This document shows, piece after piece, positions 8,956 through 16,628 of a stretch of 64,000 bases of DNA; the stretch's first letter is position 1; every line of letters begins with the position of its first letter. Source of the DNA: a gamma proteobacterium HdN1 (GTDB lineage Bacteria; Pseudomonadota; Gammaproteobacteria; Pseudomonadales; Ketobacteraceae); the NCBI GenBank assembly GCA_000198515.1, contig FP929140.1, positions 4,314,527-4,378,526 on the forward strand. Direction: 5' to 3'. The position numbers and the translations under genes were made by a program. The notes below the pieces were generated by a model. The model was not told the DNA's origin, made no database searches, and saw nothing but the letters and a program-made list of their open reading frames with translations.

Positions 8956-10599
8956 GTGAACCCTACCACTGATTCGCGCCGGCAGCTTGATACTCGTCTT
9001 CAGCAGCTACAAAACCAAGGGCTTGCTCCCCAACTCCGGCAGATTCTGCGCGGCCTTGAAAAAGAGAGCCTGCGCGTTCAGCCCAATGGCCACCTCGCGC
9101 AAACCCAGCACCCTCGCGCGCTCGGCTCTACGCTCACGCATTCCAGCATTACAACGGACTATTCCGAAGCGTTAACGGAGTTCATCACGCCCACCTTTAC
9201 CGATCTGCAGGCGCCGCTGGATTTTCTACACGAGCTGCATCAGTTTGCCTATTCGGTCATGGAAGATGAAAAACTCTGGGTAAACAGCATGCCATGCATC
9301 ATGGGCCCGGAAGAGAGCATTCCGATTGCCGAGTACGGTACTTCCAACGAGGGCCTTTTCAAGCACGTCTACCGGCACGGGCTTTGGCATCGCTACGGGC
9401 GCGTGATGCAGACCATTGCCGGAATTCATTACAATATGTCTTATCCGCTCGGGTTTTGGGTGGGTTTCCAGCAAATTCTGCAAGATCAACAGCCACTGCA
9501 GACATTCATCTCGCAACAGTATTTTCACCTAATTCGCAATTTCCAGCGCCACGTGAGCATCGCAATTTATTTACTCGGTGCATCGCCCGCCGTTTGTGGT
9601 TCGTTTTTGCGTGGCCAAAAGCACAAGCTGGAACCCTTGCACAAGCACACGCTAATCGCGCCCTTTGGTACCTCGTTACGCATGTCCGACCTTGGCTATC
9701 ATAACGCCACCCAAAAGGGTCTGAACATCTCCTATAACAGCCTGCCGGAATATGTAAACACGCTTTACCAAGCCACCACCACCTCCCACCCCGACTACGA
9801 AAAAATCGGCGTGCGCGTTGATGGGCAATACCGCCAACTGAATACCAATATCCTGCAGATTGAAAACGAATACTACGCCAGCATTCGCCCTAAGCGACGC
9901 CTCGGCCACCACCAGCGCACGCTGATGGCGCTTGCGGAAAGCGGCGTGGAATACATCGAAGTTCGCTGCCTCGACCTGAACCCTTGGCAGCCGGTGGGCA
10001 TTGACGCAGACACCCTGCGCTTTCTTGATATGTTTCTGCTTTATTGCCTACTGGAACCCAGCCCACCCATTTCCGCGCAAGAATATGCCTGCATCCACAA
10101 AAACCAGCAAACCATCGTACTCGACGGCCGCAATCCAAGCCACGCGCTGCGCTGCGGTTTGGGCGACGTCAACGTACAAACTTGGGCAGGCCATGTGCTG
10201 GCACAAATGGACGGAATTGCAGAGCTATTCGATGGGCAATACGGCGGCCGCGAATTTCAGCGGGTACTCGCGGAGCAGCGCGCAAAAATCCAGTCCCCTG
10301 AACTGACGCCTTCTGCGCAGGTGATTGAAACCCTGAAGAAAAACAACCAATCCTTCTTTGAATTTGCAATGCAGTGCGCAAACGACACCGCTGCGCATTT
10401 CCTTGCTCATCCACCGAGTGATGCGCTTCGTGAGCGACTTACAGCGGAAGCCTCTGAATCCTTAGCGGCACAGGCCGCGCTCGAAGCAAAGCCTTCCTCC
10501 AATTTTGAGCACTACCTCGCGCAATTCATGGCAACTCCGCTACCGCCCGTAAACGGGCAAAACGAAGCAGCTCACACACAAAACACGGGCACCTTATAA
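8956..10599 (+). CDS. gshA: Glutamate-cysteine ligase, type 1
   Basis: This enzyme catalyses the ATP-dependent first step of glutathione synthesis. It is 547 residues, slightly longer than E. coli GshA. Recognisable blocks are LRGLEKESLRV near the N-terminus, ITTDYSEALTEFITP, the IAGIHYNMSYP segment, and YIEVRCLDLNPW. The start is taken as GTG at 8956 because AAGGA ends 6 nt before it. A TTG two codons earlier abuts that site and is less likely. The C-terminal 25 residues are low complexity. A weak terminator hairpin follows. Confidence 0.95.
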   Translation: MNPTTDSRRQLDTRLQQLQNQGLAPQLRQILRGLEKESLRVQPNGHLAQTQHPRALGSTLTHSSITTDYSEALTEFITPTFTDLQAPLDFLHELHQFAYSVMEDEKLWVNSMPCIMGPEESIPIAEYGTSNEGLFKHVYRHGLWHRYGRVMQTIAGIHYNMSYPLGFWVGFQQILQDQQPLQTFISQQYFHLIRNFQRHVSIAIYLLGASPAVCGSFLRGQKHKLEPLHKHTLIAPFGTSLRMSDLGYHNATQKGLNISYNSLPEYVNTLYQATTTSHPDYEKIGVRVDGQYRQLNTNILQIENEYYASIRPKRRLGHHQRTLMALAESGVEYIEVRCLDLNPWQPVGIDADTLRFLDMFLLYCLLEPSPPISAQEYACIHKNQQTIVLDGRNPSHALRCGLGDVNVQTWAGHVLAQMDGIAELFDGQYGGREFQRVLAEQRAKIQSPELTPSAQVIETLKKNNQSFFEFAMQCANDTAAHFLAHPPSDALRERLTAEASESLAAQAALEAKPSSNFEHYLAQFMATPLPPVNGQNEAAHTQNTGTL

Positions 10600-10673
10600 C
10601 TCGCAAACCGGACTTCAACGAAATAATCAGTAGCTTATGCAGCAATTCCAGAAATCGCTGCTACTCTATGGTC

Positions 10674-10700
10674 GAGCCCTTCAATTTGCTGGCTCTTTTT
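10674..10700 (+). terminator. Possible rho-independent terminator after gshA
   Basis: A 5-bp stem GAGCC/GGCTC (10674-10678 and 10691-10695) encloses 12 nt and is followed directly by five T. The T-tract is good but the stem is short. Confidence 0.45.
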
Positions 10701-10756
10701 GATTGCAGAGTATTTGGGAGTACTGCAGATTATAAAACCGTTGGAGTCGTCGCATA

Positions 10757-10963
10757 ATGAATATAAAAGAAATCGACCAACCCAAATGGAGTCTGGAAAC
10801 CCTTAACAAGGCGTATCGAAAAGGGTATCTATTTGGTTTGAGCGGGGAAAGCAACACCCACTGCCCCTATCAGTCGGAAGTAATCGCAGCCGCTTGGGAA
10901 GCAGGCTGGATGGACGGAACCACCGCTGCCACGGACGCCTCGCGACAAACTGCAATTGCCTGA
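10757..10963 (+). CDS. rmf: Ribosome modulation factor-like protein
   Basis: A 68-residue protein recognisable as RMF from the pattern AYRKGYLFGLSG followed by CPYQ and then AWEAGWMDG. It matches the GYxxGxxG / CPY / W-x2-GW layout of E. coli RMF, with about a dozen extra residues at each end. RMF dimerises 70S ribosomes into inactive 100S particles in stationary phase. The ATG at 10757 has GGAG about 10 nt upstream. It stands alone between gshA and dsbB. Two strong hairpins directly follow the stop. Confidence 0.88.
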   Translation: MNIKEIDQPKWSLETLNKAYRKGYLFGLSGESNTHCPYQSEVIAAAWEAGWMDGTTAATDASRQTAIA

Positions 10964-10987
10964 GCACCCACCCACAAAAAGGTGCTC
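10962..10987 (+). terminator. Hairpin overlapping the rmf stop codon
   Basis: Perfect 7-bp arms GAGCACC/GGTGCTC (10962-10968 and 10981-10987) surround a 12-nt loop that ends in five A. There is no T-tract, so it may act as an mRNA 3'-end stabiliser rather than a classic terminator. Confidence 0.45.
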
Positions 10988-11004
10988 GCGACTTGCTAGC
11001 GCCT

Positions 11005-11035
11005 TTTGCCAGAAATTTGCGCGTTTTCTGGCAAA
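11005..11035 (+). terminator. Second strong hairpin between rmf and dsbB
   Basis: Perfect 11-bp arms TTTGCCAGAAA and TTTCTGGCAAA (11005-11015, 11025-11035) enclose a 9-nt loop. It follows the first hairpin by 17 nt and ends 81 nt before the dsbB start. It could end the rmf transcript or protect it; no clear U-run follows. Confidence 0.5.
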
Positions 11036-11116
11036 GAAGCCTTCTCCACCCTCGTGTCTGTCAGCGCAACATGCGGTATGATCGCAACTCTTTTTCAGAC
11101 CCGCAGGAACCCAAGG

Positions 11117-11617
11117 ATGTCACTCCCCCTCTCCTATCGAACCCTGAACCTTGCGGGTGTGTTTGGCAGTGTAGCAGCCATGTTATTCGCAGTGGTTGTG
11201 CTGCAAATCATTGCCGGGCTCGAACCCTGCCCGCTCTGCATGATCGACCGCGTGCTAGTCATTGCGATTGGCATCGTCTTTTTGGTCGCAAGCGTGCACA
11301 ACCCCCGCCACATTGGCCAACGCATTTATGCAGGAGTGGCGTTCGTGCCTGCACTCTTGGGCATTGCTGTGTGCCTACGCCATATTTGGCTGCAAAATTT
11401 GCCCAGCGATGAGGTACCGAGCTGCGCACCCGGCCTTGATTACATGCTCGAAGTTTTACCTGTCACAGAAACCCTGCAAATCATTTTCACCACGTCCGGC
11501 GAATGCGCCCGCATCGACTGGACTTGGCTCGGCTTCACCCTGCCGCAACTTACCTTGGCGGTATTTGCTGGCTTTGCGCTCCTCAGCTTGGCGCAAATTT
11601 TTCGTACCCCTAATTGA
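11117..11617 (+). CDS. dsbB: Disulfide bond formation protein B
   Basis: A 166-residue inner-membrane quinone reductase that reoxidises DsbA. Four hydrophobic helices are visible. The first redox pair is CPLC in EPCPLCMIDR near residue 35. The second pair is formed by the cysteines of VPSCAPGL and SGEC in the second periplasmic loop. The start at 11117 is preferred because it opens the first helix and has AGGA upstream. An in-frame start further up would add a cysteine-rich leader with no counterpart in the family. Its position beside rsd/algQ matches Pseudomonas dsbH. Confidence 0.93.
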   Translation: MSLPLSYRTLNLAGVFGSVAAMLFAVVVLQIIAGLEPCPLCMIDRVLVIAIGIVFLVASVHNPRHIGQRIYAGVAFVPALLGIAVCLRHIWLQNLPSDEVPSCAPGLDYMLEVLPVTETLQIIFTTSGECARIDWTWLGFTLPQLTLAVFAGFALLSLAQIFRTPN

Positions 11618-11998
11618 TTAAGTCGAAAAGGCATTATTTGCTGATCAATCAAACAGCCAGGCGCGTTCTGCACGTAGTTCATATACCGAGTTCTTATAAC
11701 CAGCGGCCATGCTGTTGCTAGTTTGTTCTGAAACGCATCTTTTTTGGTAGACAAGTCAAGCTTCTATGTTTTGTCAACCGCCATTCTTTCGTTTTTGCCC
11801 AAAAGGTCGCTTGCCCGCCTCCAGTGATTTGAATATGCTGAAACTCGACCGGTACAAAAAACCAACAAACCGGGACTTGCTCAAAAATGCATTTTGAGTT
11901 TATGCGCCAAATTTGGCGCTTTTGACCGAAGGCGGCATGAACCCTACTACCGGGCATGCTGTGGGCCCATAGGCGAGAGGCGAGAAAGGAAACATCCC
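11618..11998. other. Non-coding gap between dsbB and rsd
   Basis: This 381-bp stretch has no convincing gene on either strand. It contains a perfect 16-bp palindrome, GCGCCAAATTTGGCGC, at 11904-11919, followed by four T. Just before it is a near-palindrome around atgcat (about 11883-11898). The palindrome could be the dsbB terminator or an operator for rsd; the sequence does not decide. Confidence 0.6.
11904..11923 (+). terminator. 16-bp palindrome with T-run upstream of rsd
   Basis: GCGCCAAATTTGGCGC is perfectly self-complementary and is followed by TTTT. As RNA it would form a 6-bp stem with an AATT-centred loop. It sits about 76 bp before the rsd start, so an operator role is an alternative to termination. 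Confidence 0.35.
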
Positions 11999-12490
11999 AT
12001 GCTTAAATATACCGACAATCTCAAGTACGATTTCCACCCAGAACTCCACTGGCAAAGTGTGGATCAGCTCGTGAATAAATGGCTTAAGTCTCGGCAAGAA
12101 CTCATTCTACTTTTTTGCGCTGTGGATAGTTTGAGAGATTTCGCACCGAAATCCACACCCGCCGCAGTGAAGGTAAAAGCTTTTTGCCAGAGCATGATTG
12201 ATTACATCTCGGCAGGGCATTTCAAGATTTATGATGAACTGATCGACGAGATCAGTGAATTAGAAGACGATGCTGACGATCTGATTACGGGCATCCTTCC
12301 GCAAATTCAAACCAGCACTGAAATCGCGATTGAGTTTAACGATCGTTACGCCGACGCAAACATTAAGGAAATTACGCCGCAAATCGCGCGCCACCTTTCT
12401 TTATTGGGTGAGAAATTGGCCGAGCGCTTTGAGCTGGAAGATCGGCTGGTGGAGATTCTTCACAGTCGGCAGCATGCGCTGGCTGCGTAA
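11999..12490 (+). CDS. rsd: Regulator of sigma D / AlgQ
   Basis: A 163-residue Rsd/AlgQ-family helical protein. The family binds free RpoD (sigma-70) and so favours alternative sigma factors; in Pseudomonas AlgQ influences alginate and siderophore genes. The family pattern VDQLVNKWLKSRQELILLFCAVD, the segment ending FCQSMIDYISAGHFKIY, and LSLLGEKLAERFELED are visible. The ATG at 11999 follows a good AAAGGA site, and an upstream in-frame start adds an implausible leader. It faces the FKBP gene across a bidirectional terminator. Confidence 0.93.
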   Translation: MLKYTDNLKYDFHPELHWQSVDQLVNKWLKSRQELILLFCAVDSLRDFAPKSTPAAVKVKAFCQSMIDYISAGHFKIYDELIDEISELEDDADDLITGILPQIQTSTEIAIEFNDRYADANIKEITPQIARHLSLLGEKLAERFELEDRLVEILHSRQHALAA

Positions 12491-12571
12491 TCTGGCCGGC
12501 AAACGGAAGCAAGCACTCACCGACACGATTACTGAAGACGCATCTACGAAACAAACAAAAAATGAGGGCAC

Positions 12572-12600
12572 AAAAAAGAGGGCAAACGCCCTCTTTTTTT
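12572..12600. terminator. Bidirectional rho-independent terminator between rsd and the FKBP gene
   Basis: The stem GAGGGC/GCCCTC (12578-12583, 12588-12593) with loop AAAC is flanked by six A before and seven T after. It therefore has a U-tract in both directions. It sits between two convergent genes, 80 bp after the rsd stop and 22 bp from the FKBP stop. Confidence 0.93.
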
Positions 12601-12621
12601 ATGGGTCGCGCAAACCATGCG

Positions 12622-13344
12622 TTACTTTGCCGCAGGCTTCGCTTCTGGATTTACATCCAGCAATTCAATCTCGAACACCAGCGTCTCATTAGGCCCAATC
12701 GCCTCGCTTACGGAACGTTCGCCATAAGCCAAGTCGGAAGGAATGAACACTTTCCACTTATCCCCAACCTTCATCTTCTGAAGCACTTCAGTCCAACCCT
12801 TGATCACTTGATTCACACCAAATGTCACTGGCTCGCCGCGCTGTACCGAGCTATCGAATACAGTGCCGTCTACCAAGGTTCCGTGGTAGTGGACTTTGAC
12901 TTTATCGTCTGCCTTTGGCGTTGCGCCTTTGCCTGATTTCAACACTTCATATTGCAAGCCGTCAGGAAGCTTCACTACACCCTTGCGCTTGGCGTTGTCT
13001 GCAAGGAATGCCTCTCCTTTCGCTTTATTGTCCTTTGCAAGCTGCTCTGCTTTGCTGCGCATTTCTTCCATCTTGCGTTTTTGGAATGCCTGCATCGTTG
13101 CCATGATCTCAGCTTCTTCTATTGCGGGCTTATTGCCTTTGAAGCCGTCCGTCATACCCTTTGCGAACGCGTCTAAATCCAGCTCTTTATACTCTTTGAG
13201 AAAGTTCTCACCATATTTCAGGCCAATCGAGTAACTGACCTTTGCATCTTCTGTCTTGAGCGAATCCGCCTGTAGAGAAGAAACGGCAAACACACCGCTC
13301 CCCACAATGGCTGCTACCGCCAATACAAGGTTGGTTTTTTTCAT
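12622..13344 (-). CDS. FKBP-type peptidyl-prolyl cis-trans isomerase, periplasmic (FkpA/Mip-like)
   Basis: A 240-residue exported folding catalyst. A signal peptide (residues 1-26, ending SLQA-D) precedes a helical dimerisation domain (about 30-125, rich in KRKMEEMRSKAEQ). The FKBP domain (about 130-235) shows VHYHGTLVDGTVFDSS, the ligand-pocket VIKGWTEVLQKM and LAYGER. It matches the gene between algQ and algP in Pseudomonas. It converges on rsd and diverges from the histone-like gene. Confidence 0.94.
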   Translation of the reverse strand: MKKTNLVLAVAAIVGSGVFAVSSLQADSLKTEDAKVSYSIGLKYGENFLKEYKELDLDAFAKGMTDGFKGNKPAIEEAEIMATMQAFQKRKMEEMRSKAEQLAKDNKAKGEAFLADNAKRKGVVKLPDGLQYEVLKSGKGATPKADDKVKVHYHGTLVDGTVFDSSVQRGEPVTFGVNQVIKGWTEVLQKMKVGDKWKVFIPSDLAYGERSVSEAIGPNETLVFEIELLDVNPEAKPAAK

Positions 13345-13530
13345 TCGGGAAGTAACTCCATAGGATCGATCAAGGGAGAGTGTTATTGGTCTTCTACGGA
13401 AGACGACGCGCTCATATTATCAGATAATTGTGTAGTGAAATTATCCCGTTGCGTGATTCAATTAAAGAAAGTTTGCGTTCGCGCACCCTTTTGGCAACAT
13501 TATTACGCTAGATATTGTTGAAACAGGTCG

Positions 13531-13536
13531 TATAAT
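13531..13536 (+). promoter_or_regulatory. Possible -10 element for the histone-like gene
   Basis: TATAAT lies 65 bp upstream of the ATG at 13602. No good -35 hexamer sits at 16-18 bp, so the promoter is tentative. The 257-bp divergent gap is AT-rich and also holds ATTATC-A-GATAAT at 13416-13428. Confidence 0.3.
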
Positions 13537-13601
13537 TGCCTCCAATACCACCGGCATCCCGCCACGCCTGACAATGAATGGAAATAGTTGAGGATTGAAT
13601 T

Positions 13602-14597
13602 ATGGCAGCAAGCAAAACCCGCAACGCAGCAAAGTCCGCACGCACCAAAATAACGGCTGCCGATTTGAAAGCACAAATCGCACAAATCCAAAAACAGCTG
13701 GATGCCGTGCGTGCGCAAGAGCTTAAGGATGCGCTAAAGGAAGTCGTGGGTGCGAAGAAGGCCGTTACAGATGCCGCCAAAAAGCAAAAGATTGCAGCGC
13801 AAGGTGGCAAAGGCGGGCGCGGTAGAAAGCCCTCGATTAGCGTTGCAAACAGCAACCTCAAGAGCGCGGAATCGGCACTTGCCAGCGCACAGTCGCGCGT
13901 AGACGCAACCAAGCAAGAAATTGCCGAGGCACGCTTGGTCGAGAACGCCACCAAACAAATTGCAAAAGAAGCGCGCGCTGCTGCCAAAGCAGAAAAAGCC
14001 GCAAAGCCCGCCAGCCCTGCGAAGGCAGAGAAAGCTGCAAAACGCGGCCGCCCAGCCAAAGCAGAAAAAGCAGAAAAAGCAGAAAAAGCAGAAAAAGCCG
14101 CAAAACCTGGCCGCCCAGCAAAAGCTGAAAAAGCTGCAAAACCCGGCCGCCCCGCGAAAGCAGAAAAAGCTGCAAAACCCGGCCGCCCTGCCAAAGCAGA
14201 AAAAGCCGCAAAACCCGGCCGCCCCGCAAAAGCTGAAAAAGCCGCAAAACCCGGCCGCCCCGCAAAAGCTGAAAAAGCCGCAAAACCCGGCCGCCCCGCA
14301 AAAGCTGAAAAAGCCGCAAAACCCGGCCGCCCCGCAAAAGCTGAAAAAGCAGTAGCGGCAACTACCGAGGCGAAAAAGGCTGGTAAGACGCCCAAAGCGA
14401 CCGCAAAAAAAACCGCTAAACCCAAAGCAAGTGCAGCGCCAAGCGCGAGCGTCGAGCCGATTGAAACGCCAGTGGTGGATACCGTAATCGCTTTTCCAGT
14501 AACGACCCCAGTATCGAACGACGCAGATTCAGTAAGCGCACAAGAAGCTAGCTCCGAACCAACGCGGAGCCTGTTTTCACCGGATGCGGATGCTTAA
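13602..14597 (+). CDS. Histone H1-like / AlgP-like Lys-Ala-Pro repeat DNA-binding protein
   Basis: A 331-residue basic protein. An N-terminal helical or coiled-coil part (about 18-125) precedes a long repeat region (about 128-250) of the 12-residue unit AKAEKAAKPGRP. The DNA repeat has a 36-bp period. Eight GRP tripeptides are present, seven within KPGRP, resembling AT-hook cores. The C-terminus (about 280-331) is acidic and Ser/Thr-rich. Gene order identifies it as the positional counterpart of Pseudomonas algP, whose repeats are KPAA without GRP. It probably binds DNA and affects nucleoid structure or transcription. GAGGA precedes the ATG. Confidence 0.8.
   Translation: MAASKTRNAAKSARTKITAADLKAQIAQIQKQLDAVRAQELKDALKEVVGAKKAVTDAAKKQKIAAQGGKGGRGRKPSISVANSNLKSAESALASAQSRVDATKQEIAEARLVENATKQIAKEARAAAKAEKAAKPASPAKAEKAAKRGRPAKAEKAEKAEKAEKAAKPGRPAKAEKAAKPGRPAKAEKAAKPGRPAKAEKAAKPGRPAKAEKAAKPGRPAKAEKAAKPGRPAKAEKAAKPGRPAKAEKAVAATTEAKKAGKTPKATAKKTAKPKASAAPSASVEPIETPVVDTVIAFPVTTPVSNDADSVSAQEASSEPTRSLFSPDADA
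13983..14352 (+). repeat. 36-bp coding tandem repeat in the AlgP-like gene
   Basis: About nine units of a 36-bp repeat encode AKAEKAAKPGRP. The later units are nearly identical at the DNA level, suggesting recent expansion. One unit carries three extra copies of a 9-bp AEK repeat around 14060-14090. Confidence 0.9.
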
Positions 14598-14621
14598 TTG
14601 GATCCTTTGATGCCGTAATTC

Positions 14622-14649
14622 AAGGCCGCATGATATGCGGCCTTTTTGT
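14622..14649 (+). terminator. Rho-independent terminator after the AlgP-like gene
   Basis: Perfect 9-bp arms AAGGCCGCA/TGCGGCCTT (14622-14630, 14636-14644) with loop TGATA are followed by TTT-G-TT. It lies 25 bp after the stop codon. Confidence 0.9.
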
Positions 14650-14702
14650 TGCCTCTGCGGTTATAATGGGCGTCCTTTGCAGTCTTAGGGCCTTTGTGCG
14701 CC

Positions 14703-16628
14703 ATGATACAACTCAAACAGATCAGCCTTTACCGTGGCGACCAGCGCCTTCTAAATGAAACCAGCATTACGCTACACCCAGGCTGGCACGTTGGTTTAAG
14801 TGGCCGAAACGGATGCGGAAAATCCTCATTATTTAGCGTGCTGCTGGGCGAGTTGAGCGTTGACGCTGGCGACTGCCTCATCCCTCGCGACTGGGTGATT
14901 GCCCACATGGCGCAGGAAATTGAAGCGCTGGATCGGGCAACACTGGATTTTGTTCTCGATGGTGATACGGCGTTGCGGCACTGGGAACAAGTGCTCGCAC
15001 AAGCGCAAGACGCGCACGACAACGCACAGATCGCCGATGCTTTGCACCATCTGGATGCCATTGATGCCTACACTGCACCCGCTCGCGCCGCAAAGATTAT
15101 GGACGGTTTGGGCTTTCTCCAAGCCCAGCACACCTTGCCGGTAAAGAGCTTTTCGGGCGGCTGGCGAATGCGCCTCAACCTCGCTCGCACCTTAATGTGT
15201 CGTTCCGACATGATGCTACTCGACGAGCCCACCAACCATTTGGATCTGGACGCAATTCTTTGGTTGGAGCAATGGCTACGGAACTATCCGGGCCTTTTAA
15301 TTGTGATCTCTCACGATCGCGAATTTTTGGATGGTGTGGTCGAGCATCTGTTGCACGTGGAAAACCAGCAGATCAATTACTACAAAGGCAATTATTCCGA
15401 TTACGAACGTCAGCGTGCTGAACAACTTGCCTTGCAGCAGAGTGCCTATGAGCGGCAACAGGCGAAGATTGCCCATCTGCAAAAATTCATTGATCGTTTC
15501 AAGGCGAAAGCTACCAAGGCAACGCAAGCACAGAGCCGCATAAAGGCACTCGAAAAACTGGAACGCATTGCCCCAGCACACGTTGACTCGCCATTTACTT
15601 TTACCTTTTACCCGCCAGAAAAACTGGTCAACCCGCTTATTCGCGTGCGCCACGGTGCCGCTGGCTATCCAGAGCGCAAGATTCTTGACCATCTATCGCT
15701 ACAGCTAGGGCCGGATTCGCGCTTGGGTCTATTGGGGCCAAACGGCGCGGGCAAGTCCACTTTGATCAAGAGCCTTGCGGGCAAGCTTGCGCCCGCTGGC
15801 GGGGAATGGTTCCGAAGCGAACATTGCCAGATTGGCTACTTTGCCCAGCACCAGCTGGATCAATTGGATCATAACGCCACCCCTTTGTTGCAGCTACAAC
15901 GCCTCGCGGGCCGCACGGAAGAGCTCACCCTACGCAGCTTTCTGGGCAGCTTTGGTTTTCATGGTGACGATGTCAATTCGCGCATTGGGCGTTTTTCGGG
16001 GGGCGAGAAAAGCCGCCTTGCGTTAGCCCTGATCGTATGGCAGCGCCCTAACGTGCTGCTGCTGGACGAACCTACCAACCACCTCGACTTAGAAGTGCGC
16101 CATGCCCTAACGCTCGCATTGCAGGACTACGAAGGCGCGCTGGTACTGGTATCACACGATCGCCATTTGTTGCGTAACGTTTGCGACGAATACTGGCTGG
16201 TAGCCGAAGGCCGCGCCGAACCCTTTGCTGGGGACATGGAAGCCTACACGCAATGGCTCAGCGAGTATCACGCGCGCCAAGCGGCAAGCAGCGGTTCTAG
16301 CGACGCTGACAACTCGGGCGACGCACGCCCCGACAAAAAGGCCGACCGCCGAAAGGCAGCGGAAATCCGCGACAGATTACGCCCCTACAAACGCAAGATC
16401 GAAACACTAGAGAAAAAACTTGCACAACTGCAGCAGGCAAAAACTGAAATAGAGAGCGCGCTTGCCGACCCAAGCATTTACGAAGCCGCCAACAAAGCCA
16501 AACTCGCCCAACAGCTCAAAGACCAAGCGGCGCGTGCAGCCGAAATTGAAGTAATCGAGTTGGAATGGCTGGAAGCGTCTGAAGCGCTAGACGCCCTCAC
16601 CCTGGAACTACAACAAGCGGAATCCTGA
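14703..16628 (+). CDS. yheS: ABC-F family ATPase, YheS-like
   Basis: A 641-residue soluble protein with two ABC domains and no membrane segments. ABC-F proteins act on ribosomes, for example to relieve stalling. Domain 1 has GRNGCGKSS, FSGGWRMRLNLART and DEPTNHLDLDA. A linker with helical RFKAKATKATQAQSRIKAL follows. Domain 2 has GPNGAGKST, FSGGEKSRLALAL and DEPTNHLDLEV. A C-terminal coiled coil (about 550-640) is typical of YheS. The ATG at 14703 is used; a TTG three codons earlier is less likely. TATAAT at 14662-14667 may belong to its promoter. The 3' end overlaps the convergent lipoprotein gene by 32 bp. Confidence 0.93.
   Translation: MIQLKQISLYRGDQRLLNETSITLHPGWHVGLSGRNGCGKSSLFSVLLGELSVDAGDCLIPRDWVIAHMAQEIEALDRATLDFVLDGDTALRHWEQVLAQAQDAHDNAQIADALHHLDAIDAYTAPARAAKIMDGLGFLQAQHTLPVKSFSGGWRMRLNLARTLMCRSDMMLLDEPTNHLDLDAILWLEQWLRNYPGLLIVISHDREFLDGVVEHLLHVENQQINYYKGNYSDYERQRAEQLALQQSAYERQQAKIAHLQKFIDRFKAKATKATQAQSRIKALEKLERIAPAHVDSPFTFTFYPPEKLVNPLIRVRHGAAGYPERKILDHLSLQLGPDSRLGLLGPNGAGKSTLIKSLAGKLAPAGGEWFRSEHCQIGYFAQHQLDQLDHNATPLLQLQRLAGRTEELTLRSFLGSFGFHGDDVNSRIGRFSGGEKSRLALALIVWQRPNVLLLDEPTNHLDLEVRHALTLALQDYEGALVLVSHDRHLLRNVCDEYWLVAEGRAEPFAGDMEAYTQWLSEYHARQAASSGSSDADNSGDARPDKKADRRKAAEIRDRLRPYKRKIETLEKKLAQLQQAKTEIESALADPSIYEAANKAKLAQQLKDQAARAAEIEVIELEWLEASEALDALTLELQQAES

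Noticed and set aside
11718-11957. A 79-codon minus-strand frame between dsbB and rsd
   Set aside because: No ribosome site, no recognisable motif, and it spans the palindrome upstream of rsd.
13508-14425. A 305-codon Ala/Phe/Gly repeat frame opposite the AlgP-like gene
   Set aside because: It mirrors the 36-bp repeat of the real gene and lacks any ribosome site or known family.
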